Shown: in pieces, positions 31,713-48,990 of the stretch
How positions within the stretch are numbered: the first letter of the stretch is position 1
How the letters are laid out: each line of letters begins with the position of its first letter
From: Adineta ricciae
Lineage: Eukaryota > Rotifera > Eurotatoria > Adinetida > Adinetidae
Assembly (NCBI GenBank): GCA_905250025.1
Contig: CAJNOJ010000210.1
Coordinates: forward strand, 1 to 64,000
Direction: 5' to 3'
Length of the DNA stretch: 64,000 bases
The notes under the pieces: model-generated
The model's input: the letters and a program-made list of their open reading frames with translations, nothing else
What the model was told of the DNA's origin: nothing
The model's database searches: none
Translations under genes and position numbers: made by a program

Positions 31713-32345
31713 AGGACCAAGCACAACTTCATCATTGAAACCAACACCAACTTGACCTTCAGATATTCAATTCCTGACTTAGATCCGCTTTTTCTCGTCA
31801 ATGCATGTGTTTCAAATGTAGTTCTATCTTCATTCATGTAGTATTTAGTAAACAGTGTCACACTCAGTGAGTTCGATATAGTCCAATATATTCGCTGGCG
31901 AACTGAGGCCATCTATACTATGAATAGAATTGATGAAAATATTTGGAATCAGAAAGTGAACTATTGACAAAAATTATAAGCAAAGAGAATTGTTCTGTGA
32001 AAATCTATACAGAAAAGGAGGTTGGCATTATGAACACAAAATGAGATGAATCATGTCGTTCTGACAGTGATTTAATGAATGAATGAAACTGCCTATCTTC
32101 TCTTCCTAGCTGACTATGATATATCATTTATTTAGTTCGTTTCGTGTTCACATAAGAAGTACCTGGAAGGTTTGATTTATCGATTTTTATTCCACAAGTC
32201 TTTCTGAAGATTTGTCAGTAGTACTGAACATGTTTTTATCGAAGCGTTGAATTGACTGGTTGTTTTTTTTGTAAAAACGTAAAATCCAGATGGCGCTCTA
32301 TAGATGTTTCTCTTCCTTCTAGAACACTAATTAAAACACTCACAA
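31713..32345. other. Spacer
   Basis: About 630 bp, AT-rich, between two plus-strand genes. No gene seen. A tract TTCCTTCTAG ends 25 nt upstream of the ST13 ATG. Confidence 0.4.
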
Positions 32346-34066
32346 ATGTCGAACAAAATTCCAGCTGAACACGTTCGTCTTCTGAAACAGTTCGTTAACT
32401 TGTGTGAAGCGCAACCCGCTTTACTTCATGCACCGGAATTGGACTTCTTTCGACAATGGCTCTCGACGTAGGAGATCATCAAATGTAATAGAATCGTCAA
32501 TGATTCATCACTATTATTTAGGTTAGGTGCAACGATTCCTACTCCGAAAGCACAAGAAAGTTCACATTCAACAAAAGTCGATGTCGAAGATGAAGAAGAA
32601 GAAACACCGTCAGCGAGCCACAAAGCAGAACCACCAAAAGTCGAAAGTGAACCCGAAAGTGATTTAGGTAAAAGACTTTTTGTCGAATATCTTCGTTATA
32701 TTTTTCATTTCGTTCCAATAGAATTAGATACAACTGGCGTTGTTGAAGGAGATAATGATGCACCACAGCCGATGGGAGATGTCAACGCTGAGGTAAAATC
32801 GCATGCGAAGAGCATCTTTTGAACTATATGAATTTCATTGTATGCAGGTAACAGATGCAATGTTAGAACAAGCCGATGCTAAACGGGGCGAAGCTCAAGC
32901 GAAACTTTCTGAAGGCGCGATCGAAGAAGCAATTTCATTATTTACACAAGCAATTGAAAACAACCCACAATCGGCGATTCTTTATGCTAAACGTGCCCAA
33001 TGCTATATTAAACTACAGAAGCCTAATGCAGCCATACGGGACTGTACTCGTGCCTTAGAAATCAATGAAAATTCGCAACAAGCATTGAAATGGAGAGGAA
33101 AAGCGCATCGGTATACATTGAATAGACGCTTTTTTTTTGGTGAAACATTCTCTTTTGTTGTTTAGTATGTTGGGTAACTGGGAAGCAGCTTACAAAGATT
33201 TTTGTAAAGCTCAAATCTCTGATTTCGATGAAGATGTACAAACATGGTGTAAAGAAGTTGAAGGGAATGTAAGACGGTTTTTCGACAATGTGTCTTTATG
33301 AGTAAATATTCGAATTTCATGTAGGCCAAGAAAGTTGCTGAACATAAACGTAAATATGAACGCCGACGAGAAGCCAAAGAAATCGAAGCTAAACGCGAAC
33401 GTATTCGCAAAGCTCAAGAAGCTTATGCCAAAGCACAACAGGAAGAAAATGAAAGACGAACACGCGAACAACAAGCTCGTGCAGCTGGTGCACACCAATT
33501 CCCAGGTATATCTCGGTAGCTACTTTCAATTCTCTCTATTTACGTGCTATTCGCATAGGCGGTATGGGAGGCATGGGAGGCATGGGCGGCATGGGAGGTA
33601 TGGGTGGTATGGGCGGAATGGGTGGTATGGGCGGTGGCGCCGATCTCGGAGGATTGGGCGCTATGCTCAACGACCCAGAAATAATGGAAGCATTACAAGA
33701 TCCTGACGTACAAAAAGCTTTCTCGGTAAGAAGCATTGGAGAAACGTTTTTGTTATTGAGTTTATCGACCACTTTTGCATTGAACGTTCGCTCATCGAGT
33801 GATATTTTTTTAGGAAGTCAGCGCAGATCCGTCGAAAATAGCCGCACATCAGAGTAATCCAAAAGTGCGTAAAATTATGGAGAAACTTGCTGGTAAATTT
33901 GGTGGTGCCGGTGGACCCATGGGAGGAATGGGCGGAATGGGAGGTGGCTTTCCCGGCTTTCCAGGTTAGTATCCTGTAAATTTCATATATCACGAACTTC
34001 GATCATCATACGTTCACTTTAGGTGATATGGGTGGTGGTGCATCGTCTGCTAATGATCTCGATTAG
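32346..34066 (+). CDS. ST13: Hsc70-interacting protein (ST13/HIP)
   Basis: Hsp70 co-chaperone. The N-terminal dimerisation helix region (VRLLKQFVNLCEAQPALLH, about 32370-32430) is followed by an acidic linker, three TPR repeats (KRGEAQAKLSEGAIEEAISL, AILYAKRAQCYIKLQKPNAA, LKWRGKAHRMLGNWEAAY; about 32880-33210), a highly charged helix (about 33330-33500), a Gly-Met repeat, and the C-terminal DP/STI1 domain LGAMLNDPEIMEALQDPDV with SNPKVRKIMEKLAGKFGG (about 33655-33910). It ends with a second GGMGG stretch and NDLD. Same order as human ST13. Seven or eight exons with introns of about 50-70 nt. Confidence 0.95.
33560..33645 (+). repeat. In-frame GGM minisatellite inside ST13
   Basis: About nine tandem nonanucleotide units of the type GGYATGGGN, coding Gly-Gly-Met. 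ST13 proteins have GGMP-like repeats at the same place, so this is a lineage-specific expansion of a known feature. Confidence 0.85.
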
Positions 34067-34604
34067 TTTGGTTGTCTTATTCGAAGGCGTTTGAAAGACA
34101 AAATTTTTTCCCAACAAAATTATTTCACTTCATTTCGAGAGATTAACCAAGAACGTTTCATAAATCAGATCATTGTCATGCCGTTTTTTTTTAATAGAAT
34201 AAAAATCGAAAAAATTCCCGGAGACTTTCACTTCCGATATTGGATTTTCAATAGTCGAGGTAAGACTTAATGTTGTGTATGTAATCAATCTTTTTTTCCC
34301 GTTTGACGAACAAAACGTAACGACAAAAATAACAAAGGAGAAAAAAAACAAATAAACAAACGAAGAAAAAAAACATAGACGACTGGAGTTATTTTCTCTC
34401 TTACACAAGTTGTAGATAAACTTATACAACGTATCGATTGAAGATCTCGATTAAAAGAGGCAAACAAGAAAAAAACAAAGGTAACGCTGATGTTAAACAG
34501 AAATTTATTTGTCATCATCAGAACAAAGCGAAGATGGTGAACGAATTTTATTGGTGTGGAATTCTGATGACATAGAATTGATGAAAGAACATTTGTCTAT
34601 CTCT
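34067..34604. other. Convergent intergenic region
   Basis: About 540 bp between ST13 (plus) and eIF4A (minus), holding both 3' UTRs. Poly-A and poly-T tracts on both strands fit convergent 3' ends. No gene seen. Confidence 0.5.
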
Positions 34605-36394
<1,790 letters not shown>

Positions 36395-37055
36395 TGTATT
36401 TGATTAGTGACATAATCTGAAGAAAACTGTAAAAATGCATAGTGAACGTTGTTTACGCAAACTAGACACGAAATCAAGTAGAAATACACTTTTTTCGAGA
36501 GTTGGGCAGACGCATCTGCAACATGGTGGATTACGAAACTTGCTCTCGTTAAAATACAGACCGATGAAGTTACATCTCTAGAGAGGGCATAACCAAACTA
36601 AAAATTTTCTGGGAAAAATTCACGCATAGAGAATTTTTGTCGCTATTATATACTCGATTGAAGAATTAATTTGACAAACAGTTGCTCATTCCAACAATTA
36701 TTGTCGCTGGTAGGATGAAGTGTTTCTAAAACAGTAATGCAGTTAGAACGAGAAGAAGAAATCTTGCTTAGTGACGATGACAAATAGAATTGTACAACGA
36801 AGTTCGTACTCAGTTAAGCACTGCATTGATCAAATGATTTACTTCTGAAATTTTCAGGAGTCAGAAATCAGATAATGACTATGTTGTTCTCGATATCGAT
36901 GTATTGTATGAGTTGATTGATTGATCGTTATATGTTCATTTTGTTCTATTGGTGTGCAGAGAAACAAATGGAGGTCGATATGAACAGGACAATGCGCCAT
37001 ATTTAGATCGATGGTAACGATCTCGATGGAATTCATTCGAAATTGAATTGAAACG
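36395..37055. other. Divergent spacer
   Basis: About 660 bp between eIF4A (minus) and the Chibby homolog (plus). A small plus-strand frame near 36740-36785 is only about 17 codons and is not credible. Presumably holds both promoters. Confidence 0.4.
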
Positions 37056-37459
37056 ATGTCGTTTTTGAAGAGCGCATTCTCATTTAAACGAGCCAAACCA
37101 CGAAAGGATGTTTCGAAAAACCCGCTGAAGTTCTCAGCTGAAGAATCGTATTGTGAGTTTGGTCCACTCAGTAATCTTATAGATATGAGATTTGTTGATC
37201 AAAAGTTCCTATTCAATACCGAAAATGGACGTTGGAATACAGGTAAATCAATCGCGAAATGTTACACGAAGAAGAACGTCTTTTTCGTTTAGCAAACACA
37301 GAAATTCTTGCACAAGGTATTTCAATCGACACAGCAGATAACATTCGAAAGCAGATTCAAATGTTACAGGAAGAAAATAATCTTCTTCAAGTTAAAATTC
37401 AAGCATTATTCAACTTAATTTCCGAATCGATTGTCGAATGGGTATCGAGCCATCGTTAA
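37056..37459 (+). CDS. CBY1: Chibby homolog
   Basis: Small coiled-coil protein of the Chibby family (beta-catenin antagonist and basal-body/ciliary factor). The N-terminus MSFLKSAFSFKRAKPRKD matches the basic F-x-x-F-S-x-K start of Chibby. It continues with YCEFGPLSNLIDMRF, FLFNTENGRW (the F-x-x-G-x-W box), then EERLFRLANTEIL and the leucine-zipper segment QMLQEENNLLQVKIQALFNL. The two halves lie in different frames: frame 1 runs 37056-37242 and the second from about 37259 or 37272. They can be joined by a 29-nt GT-AG segment (37243-37271), or the break is a frameshift or sequence error. Total length of about 120 residues fits the family. Confidence 0.82.
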
Positions 37460-38252
37460 AATCTTAATAAACTTAATTTTCTACATTTTTTTTCTCATTT
37501 ACCTGAACAGTAGACATAGTTTCATATCTAATAAATTCATAATCTGATCGCATTTCCTATTGCGGAAGCGAACACCATCACTGAGAAGCCATATCAACTA
37601 CTGTCCTCTGTCGACTTCATGTCTATGATTCGTAATTTACATATAACCAACAAGATGTTCTAGTCTTAAGACTTTTTTTTGACAGATGTATGTCTAATGA
37701 AAACCTTTCAAAATGTCTCAGAGATTATGAACGACCTATTAAACATGTGCCATAAAAAGTACCGTCGAACGAGAAAGAAGTGTCTATGCCGAAGATAAAC
37801 ACTCTCTTACGAAGAGAACGTGCTTCATCGTGTTCTGCTATTTTATTACTCCTTATTGATTCTGTCCCTCCTCACCCCTCCCCTCTAAAGTGTATAGGAA
37901 AAGGAAATTTTTATATACTGAATCATTTTGCACGACGTAACACACTTCGTAGCTTTTTGAGAATGTGTGATACATCCCCGTTTGCTACGAATGATCGTCT
38001 GACCAAACGAGGAGAAACATTTTTGTATTGAAAAATTATGAAAACAAACACTACGCAAGCAATTTTACGGTAGGACGAATCACTAAAGTATTCTATTCAA
38101 TCATTAATAGAAAAATTATATATTCCGTGTTGACTAACTTGAGAGTTACTAAGAACATACAGGTAAATCGATCGAAAATCAATTCTCCGATTAAGTGATT
38201 ATTGCACAAAGAGAGAAGTTCACTTGCCAATCTGCATTTCAGATAGATCTGA
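37460..38252. other. Spacer
   Basis: About 790 bp without a gene. A frame at 37780-38031 has no homology I recognise. GCATTTCAG, an acceptor-like tract, ends 9 nt before the KIDINS220 ATG. Confidence 0.45.
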
Positions 38253-41200
38253 ATGGCCAATGTATTTCTTCAATTCTTACTCGATGTTGAAAATGGAGAC
38301 TTAGCAGCGGTTAAACGAAACATCACTAATGGAATTGATTTAGAAACACGTGATGAAGTAGGACGAAAAGACATTCAAGATAGTTCTATGCAAATTTTTT
38401 GATACTAGGATCATCAAACAGCTCTTATTCTAGCTGCGAGGTGTAATCATGTAGAATGTGTGAGGACTCTTCTTGAAGCTCATGCAGATGTCAATGCCGA
38501 AGATGTGGTATGTATAAGCCGACAGTTTATTTTTAATTAATCAAAATTTCGATTCCAGGATGGTTGGACAGCGTTATTAAATGCTTGCCAAAATGGCAAT
38601 TTGGAAATTATCCGTTTACTCGTCGAACACGATGCACAACTGGAACATGCCGATTGTGTAAGTTCCCAAGAGATGAATAGACAACGATAATCATATTTTT
38701 ACTAAATAGGGCCAATTTACCCCATTAATGTGGGCTTCGTATCAAGGACATACGAAAATTGTTGAGTACTTATTAATGTGCGGTGCTAATGTCGATGCTG
38801 TCGATGAACATGGAATATCAAGTTTAAGTTGGGCAGCAGGTCGAGATCATATTAACATCGTAAACTTATTACTAACTGCTGGCGCGTTGCCGAATCTGTG
38901 GGATAAAAATAATACAACACCATTGATATGGGCGAGTCGACGAGGTAGATACGAAATGAAGCTTTGAAATGATTCATTCGTATATTTTCCCTCGTAGGCT
39001 ATACGAGAGTTGTTGATGTGTTATTGAAAAACAATGCTAGTGTGAATAATATTGGAATGAAAAATATGACGGCGTTACTTGCTGCAACAAAAGGTGGTTA
39101 TGCTGAAACTGCTCTTCGTCTCCTAGAAAATCGAAACATTGATATTAAAATTCAAGATAAGGTATAATTCGATTCACTTGTTTTGTTTCATCGAATTTTC
39201 TCGAAATAAATTCATTCAAGGACGGAGAAACACCGCTAAGTTATGCTTGTGCTCATGGATTGACAACGGTTGTTGCTGAACTTATTCAACGACATGCATA
39301 TGTCAATACAGTCGATAAAGTAAATGTTCAACAGTATCAAAATATGTATTTCACTTTATTTGAATGTTTCTAGAATGATGATCCAGTTCTATTCTCAGCT
39401 GTGAAAGGTGGAAGTGAAGATTGTGTTGCTATTCTTCTTGATAATCACGCTGATATCAATGCAATTGGTGCCGTAAGTTTGCATATGAAAGTATCATTAA
39501 AAGAATTTCGTTTTGCGTAATCAGGACAACAAAACCGCGATTTGGTGGGCTGTAGAATGTGGTCGGAAAAACATTGTGACACATTTACTCCAATACAAGC
39601 CTGATGTTGAAGTATCTGGCGGACCTGATGATGATACACCATTACTTTTAGCCACGAAACGAAAACGCGTTGGAATTGTCTTTGAATTAATTCGATATGG
39701 TGCTCGATTATCATCTGTGGATCGGGTTTGCTTGTTTTGCGAATCGAATTTGAAGAATTTTCTTTCTTTTAACTTTCAGTTTGGTGACAATAGTTTGCAT
39801 ATTGCTCTGCGCAATCGTAGTCGAGATATAGCTGATATTTTACTTTCAAATCCTCGACATGCGAAGTATTTGTATCGTCCGAATAAACACGGTGAAACGC
39901 CATACAAAATCGATGCTAGTCTCCCAAAAAGTGTTCTTACGGCTATCTTCGGACAGAGTATGCTTATTCCAAAGAATGAATATCATGGATTTTCGTTTCG
40001 TTCATAGGAACATTGAATCTTAACGATGATTCTATTCTCGGTTATGATTTATACTCATCGGCCTTAGCAGAAATCTTAAGTGAACCATCACTTCGAACAC
40101 CAATCACTGTTGTACGTGCTGAAATCTAGTCTGCAGTTGAATTCTTCTTGATTGTTTCATCTAGGGTTTATATGCAAAATGGGGTAGTGGAAAATCAGCT
40201 CTTTTAACACATCTGAAAGGTAACCTAAACGTTTCGTCATCGCACTTAACTTGATTTTGTATATTTCAGACGAAATGCATAGTTTCGCCCAACTCACTGG
40301 TATGATTTGGTGGATATGTCATCGTTAGACATGATCATCGTCTTTTGTTTAGATTTCCCAACTATGAAACCGTCTCCCCTACTGCTTTCGATTATTTTTC
40401 TATTCGCATGTATCATTGGTTTGATTACTGGTTTTTCTATTCATTTTATCGTTGGTATTTCACTTGGCGTAGCATTATTCTTCATTCCAATTGGATTTAT
40501 ATTCTTAATAAAGTATCTTCTTCGTAATAAAGATTATCTCTGGACGACCAATGTCGCGCAGTTTATCAACAAGCGTTTGGAAATCCTACGATTTCTTCTT
40601 CAAGTTCTCTTCATGAATCCCTATGCTTATCGCCGATTAAAAGGCAATGATACAATGGATTGTAAAAAGATGAAGTAAATTCTCATTTTCGAATGTTCTG
40701 TACGTTTGGAATTGTTTTCATTTTCTAGATTTATATTTACCGAATATGGAAAAGTATCAGCTGCAGATGGAGATAAAGCCAGTGCGGGAATGATTGCTGA
40801 ACTAGCTATCAGTGTAGAAGAGACATTTGGACTTGTAGCAACACGCCTCTGTCGTGCACTTCATTCTAAAGGTTTGTCGTATATCAATATCAGCTTCAGT
40901 AGAAGTCATAAGTTGTTATTTAGATACCAGTCATCATCGGTTTCGTCATATTTGCTGTGTGCCTGCATTCGTCTACGTTATCGTTCAGATTGCTCTGGCG
41001 ATAAGTTTGAGTATTCTTGCATTAATCAACGGTAAGATATTTTTATTTTCATATGATATTCGATGTGTTGAATGATGTATTTACAGGTGTACCGTCAATT
41101 CATCGTTCAGTTAATACGGCGTATATTGTATTGATGAGCACATTAGGAGCTTCGATCGTATTTAGCATGGGTCCGTGTTTTCGATTGATGAAAGGATTGA

Positions 41201-44043
41201 TGAAATCACCGAAGTCGAAAATTATCAAATATTCTGATCATTCTTCTCGTCTCAATGAAACATCGCTATACCGACTTCGAAAAGAAGTAAATCTCTCTTG
41301 TATGTCGAGAAGAATTCAATCTATTTTCCATCAGGTCAGCCAATTGTCTTACATTATCAAGACTATCGAAGCATTTCTCAGTATTAATACTCGTCTTGTC
41401 GTTCTTATTGATGGTCTCGACGTTTGCGAACAACATCGTATCCTTCAGATTCTTGATGTAGATCAAAGTTCACTTGTTTTCCTTCTTCGAAACTTCTGAT
41501 TTGAATTTTCTAGCAAGTTCATGTTCTTCTCTCGAAAGAAAACGATCCATTTATAACTTTAATTGTTTGTGATCCACATAAAATGATGCAGGATATGACA
41601 AGTACATCACCAACAGTACCTGTACCAAATCATAATACTGGTTTTGATACCACAGTCAACGGGCACGACTATCTTTTGTCGATTATTCAACTACCGATTT
41701 ATTTACAACTAAATTTGAGTCGAACAAAGCAGTTGAAGAATACGGATGGATTTTCGCGGAAAAAACAAATGGTTACTTGTTTTGTGTTCATCAATCCATC
41801 GTACTATCTCTTTGTTTAGACATTAACGAAAAATCCATCGATACTCGACGTCAGTACTAAAGCTCCTGTAGCCGAAAAGCTTTCGAAAAACAAACGTCGT
41901 CGACAAAGACGAGACACTTTGCCAAACACTAAACCGGTATGTAAAATTCTATTATTCAACGTTTATTGTCTAAATTTCTTTACCTATTCTAGGTAACAAC
42001 ATCGGAATTGACTCATCAATTACTTCAATCGGATTATTTTCTCGATATCAATCCGCGAATTCTTCAACGTTTGATAAATATCATCGCCATGACTGGCCGA
42101 TTGTTACGTGCGAGTCAAGTTCTCTTCAGTTGGAAACGTCTCGGATGTTGGTCGTATTTAATAGAACAATGGCCATACAGGATGACTTGGATTATCGTTC
42201 ATTATGAAGATCATGAACAAGAATATGCTGAAGATACCGCATTGAAAGTTCTTTTTGAAAAGTAGAGTAGAGAACCGGAATTCTAAGTGAGATGAAAGTG
42301 GTTTTTTGCATTTAGAATTAAACCGTTTATTTCAATGGCGAATGATTCGCTCTTAGAACTCGATCGGAATGGACGAAAATTTGAACTTTGTATCGAACAG
42401 AGTGAACCCGTACTGAATGTGACTGATTTGAAGCAATTTCTTCCGTGCACATGCAATCTCGATCCGTATCTGAATAAAATTATCCGAGGTACAATTTATT
42501 CATCGGAATATCAAATACGTCTCATTTCATCGAAAATTTAGAATCAACACCGTACTTTTATATGACTAACGCCGATGAAAATGGTTATATTAACGGAGAT
42601 ATCTCACGACTCTATCCTCGACACGATCATTCGTAAGTAGAGACAAGACAGTTCGCCATAGTTAATGTTTGTTTCATTCAGAAAATTTTCCCATTATCAT
42701 TGGAATGAATGGTAAAGAGCATATAGACGACATATAAGACTAGTTTTTCCCAAATGCATGAATATCGCTTATGTTTTATAAAGACTTTGATCTTTATTTT
42801 CGTCATTTCTCTTCTAGCTTTGATACACATGGTGGTCATGGTCAATCGGGACCATGTACACGACAGAAAAGTGGATACTATTCAAAACATCATTATGGTA
42901 AAAACATCAACGTAAAGTTTGACTTGTGAATTGCTCTTTTCTACTAAACAGGAAGTCCATATCGTCCGTATCCGCTAATATCAGCAAGAAAACGTGATCT
43001 GGATGAGATTCGTCTTCGAACAGCGTCAATTTCCTCTTCAACGGCACCTATTCCACCGCCATTAATAGATCAAGAACAATCTACTATGAATAATCCCGAT
43101 GGAAATGTTAAAGTAAGTCCGACTTAATCACATCAATGAGTATATTCTTTTGTCGAATTCGTTAGATCGATTTATCACCTCTGTTGAGTGAAATGACAGT
43201 GAGTGATATTTGTGATTGTTTGAAGAACGATATTGTTGGTTTAAAACCAGCAATGATACCAATCTACATTCACGATTTGAATGAAAACAACATCACCGGT
43301 CGCGTTCTTGCAGCATGTGAACTCGATGAATTGAAACAAGTAAAATTCTTCCGCTTTATCTTTGATATCATGTTTCTTCTTCTAATCAGATCCTTTCGAT
43401 GGCATTCGGCGATTGGATATTGTTCAGTAATTGGGTACGAACGAAACGCGACGAAGAATTGTAAGAAAAAGTTTCACTTTGTCACGATTTTCAAGTTCCT
43501 TCTTTCAGACGTTCGCGATTTCGTATTCAATCTGTATCAAATCCGAGAATGAACTCAAACGATCGACCGACTCTTCCTACAAACAATTTCATCAATGATT
43601 ACCAATTCTATTCGGAAAACAACGCTCTCAATGCAGCACTCAGTCAAATTTTACAAACAACATCACAAGATTCAGATAAGAATTCTTCCGATGAAATCCG
43701 CATTGGTGGAAACGAGAAAATGTCTATTGTCTCCGGACCGAAGAACGTCAAATTTCTCATTCCATTAACAAGATCTGGTTTAACATCAAACGACAGTACA
43801 CTTGGAGTTATCGAGTCAACAACAAGAACAATCACTCATGTTAAAGATATTTTCCCAGTGCATGTCGCACAGCAATCTCATACAACCGCAACAAATATCG
43901 ATCTGGACACGATAACACCATCTTCATCGTCGAACTCGGGAATAGCTGCGACTTTGTTTGACACCGAACAACCAGCAACAGTAACCAATAGCGATGGCGA
44001 AGAAATTCCCTTACTTCCTGTGGATAATTCTAATGATAAATAA
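38253..44043 (+). CDS. KIDINS220: KIDINS220/ARMS-like ankyrin and KAP-NTPase membrane scaffold
   Basis: Neurotrophin-receptor scaffold family. About eleven N-terminal ankyrin repeats (38270-39990; for example [60 protein letters not shown]). Next the KAP P-loop NTPase: Walker [15 protein letters not shown] (about 40164-40205), an inserted pair of membrane segments ([19 protein letters not shown] and [20 protein letters not shown], about 40385-40515), further membrane segments near 40920-41200, and Walker [14 protein letters not shown] (about 41393-41430). A SAM-like segment ([18 protein letters not shown] to ELDELKQ, about 43170-43340) precedes a Ser/Thr-rich tail ending at 44043. This order is diagnostic of KIDINS220. 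More than twenty short introns, many placed between ankyrin repeats. Confidence 0.93.
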
Positions 44044-44668
44044 ATGAACAAATCTCGTTTTTTTTTATACAAATCTCGATTTTCGTGTTTTTTTCCTACT
44101 TTCGATTAGTCTTCGTTGTTTTTATTCGTACGGTAGTGGACCACCGGTGATTAAACATTTAATGAATATCACAAGAACGACTTCGAATACCACGATTCAT
44201 TCCCTTCCCTATATCTCATGCCAGAGAGCCGATCGACGTCTAGAGTCCTCTATCGGACGAGTCTCTATTGATTTTTTCAGCTTTTTTCCCTAGCGGTGCG
44301 CGTTGTAATTGGCTAAGTTCGTCATAACAATCCAAGAAATTTACGCAATTTTCACATTCAACTTGTGTCTTGCAGTGCATTGGCAGATAGTAAACATGAT
44401 GATGAGACTATTCGATCGAATGAAAGGAAACGAATAAACAAACAAATGATAATAGAAAAAGAGAGAAGAGAGAAAATGAATAGGGTTTGTTCAGTCCTTT
44501 ACTTTCAATGGCAGTTAACATCTGTTTATGTCTATAGACATCCTTTATCTATTTGTCCGGATATATTTAAAAGTTATCGCTCTTTTCTTCTAGTTTTAAG
44601 ATCTCTAACACCAACAATTAATTTCCTTCTTTCCCAGAAAAAAAAGCAATTCGCAACAACCATATACC
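44044..44668. other. Spacer
   Basis: About 625 bp between plus-strand genes, AT-rich with pyrimidine runs. A frame at 44365-44676 is not supported by homology. Presumed 3' UTR of KIDINS220 and promoter of the DEAD-box gene. Confidence 0.4.
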
Positions 44669-47985
<3,317 letters not shown>

Positions 47986-48990
47986 AAGACGACAATTTCA
48001 AGCAAAATCTAAGCAGCATCCATCCTTATGACAGCTGTAATCTCATTCATGATGATACCTTTCTTCTTTTGACAAACAATCTTATATTTTCATTTGCTCT
48101 TTGTTTGATCGTTCAATGTTATGTTCGTTTCATTTCATACACATACATTCAAACGAACCGACGCTGATTAACTTTCACTTTTCTTTCTCTGCTCGACAGC
48201 GTAGGTTATCGGTACTTCTATCGATTTCAAACTTGAATCTTTCCTCCTGTTTTCTTTTTGTTGTTATTGTTGTTGTTGTTCATTACAATGTTTTCTTTCA
48301 TTCTGTTACTATCTTTTTTCCTTCTCCGCATATTTTTTTTGTTTCCCTACTTCTTTATACAGTATGTGTGAGTGTGTGTGTGTGTGAGAGTATTTAAACA
48401 GATAGAACTCTTTTCGCGGGATCATTTATCTCAAAAGAGAGTTTTGTCAGCATACGAGCGTCATTTGAGATGTTGAATAACATATAAAACAGAATGATTG
48501 AGACAAAACTTTATTTCATCTAATTCGATTACCAGTGCATTGAAAAATAGATGCTCGAGGAATACGCAAATCTTCTAATCTATGTCAGAGAAATGTCAAC
48601 ACCACGAATAACAATAGTAACTAATTCTGTAATAGAACATAAACAAAATACAGCGTTGTATACGACGAGAGAAGGCCACGAAATAATCTGCCATTCTCTA
48701 ATGATAAGAACGGATCCATCCTTTAACTAGCCTATACACATCTCAAATGTGCCATTTGATTGACTAGTATCAACATGTCGAAGTCTCAGATGACACGATC
48801 GACGTGATGTTTTTCGAAGGATCTTGAAATTGAATCAGAGAACAAAAAAAACTCGAATGGATTGATTATTTTGGTAACAAACATCTGTTTCTTTTTGGCT
48901 AATATTTATCTAAATCATAAATAATATTGACAATTCGAAAGTATTCATTGGTCTTGATTTGAATATCGTTTCATTTGCACTTGGTCCATC
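47986..48990. other. 3' UTR/intergenic with short TG microsatellite
   Basis: About 1 kb of pyrimidine-rich then AT-rich sequence. A TGTG-type microsatellite lies at about 48366-48386 and a GTT run near 48260-48285. Presumed 3' UTR of the DDX3-like gene and promoter of the next gene. No gene seen. Confidence 0.5.

Noticed and set aside
33536..33772. Minus-strand Pro-Pro-Ile repeat protein
   Set aside because: It is the antisense reading of the Gly-Met repeat of ST13.
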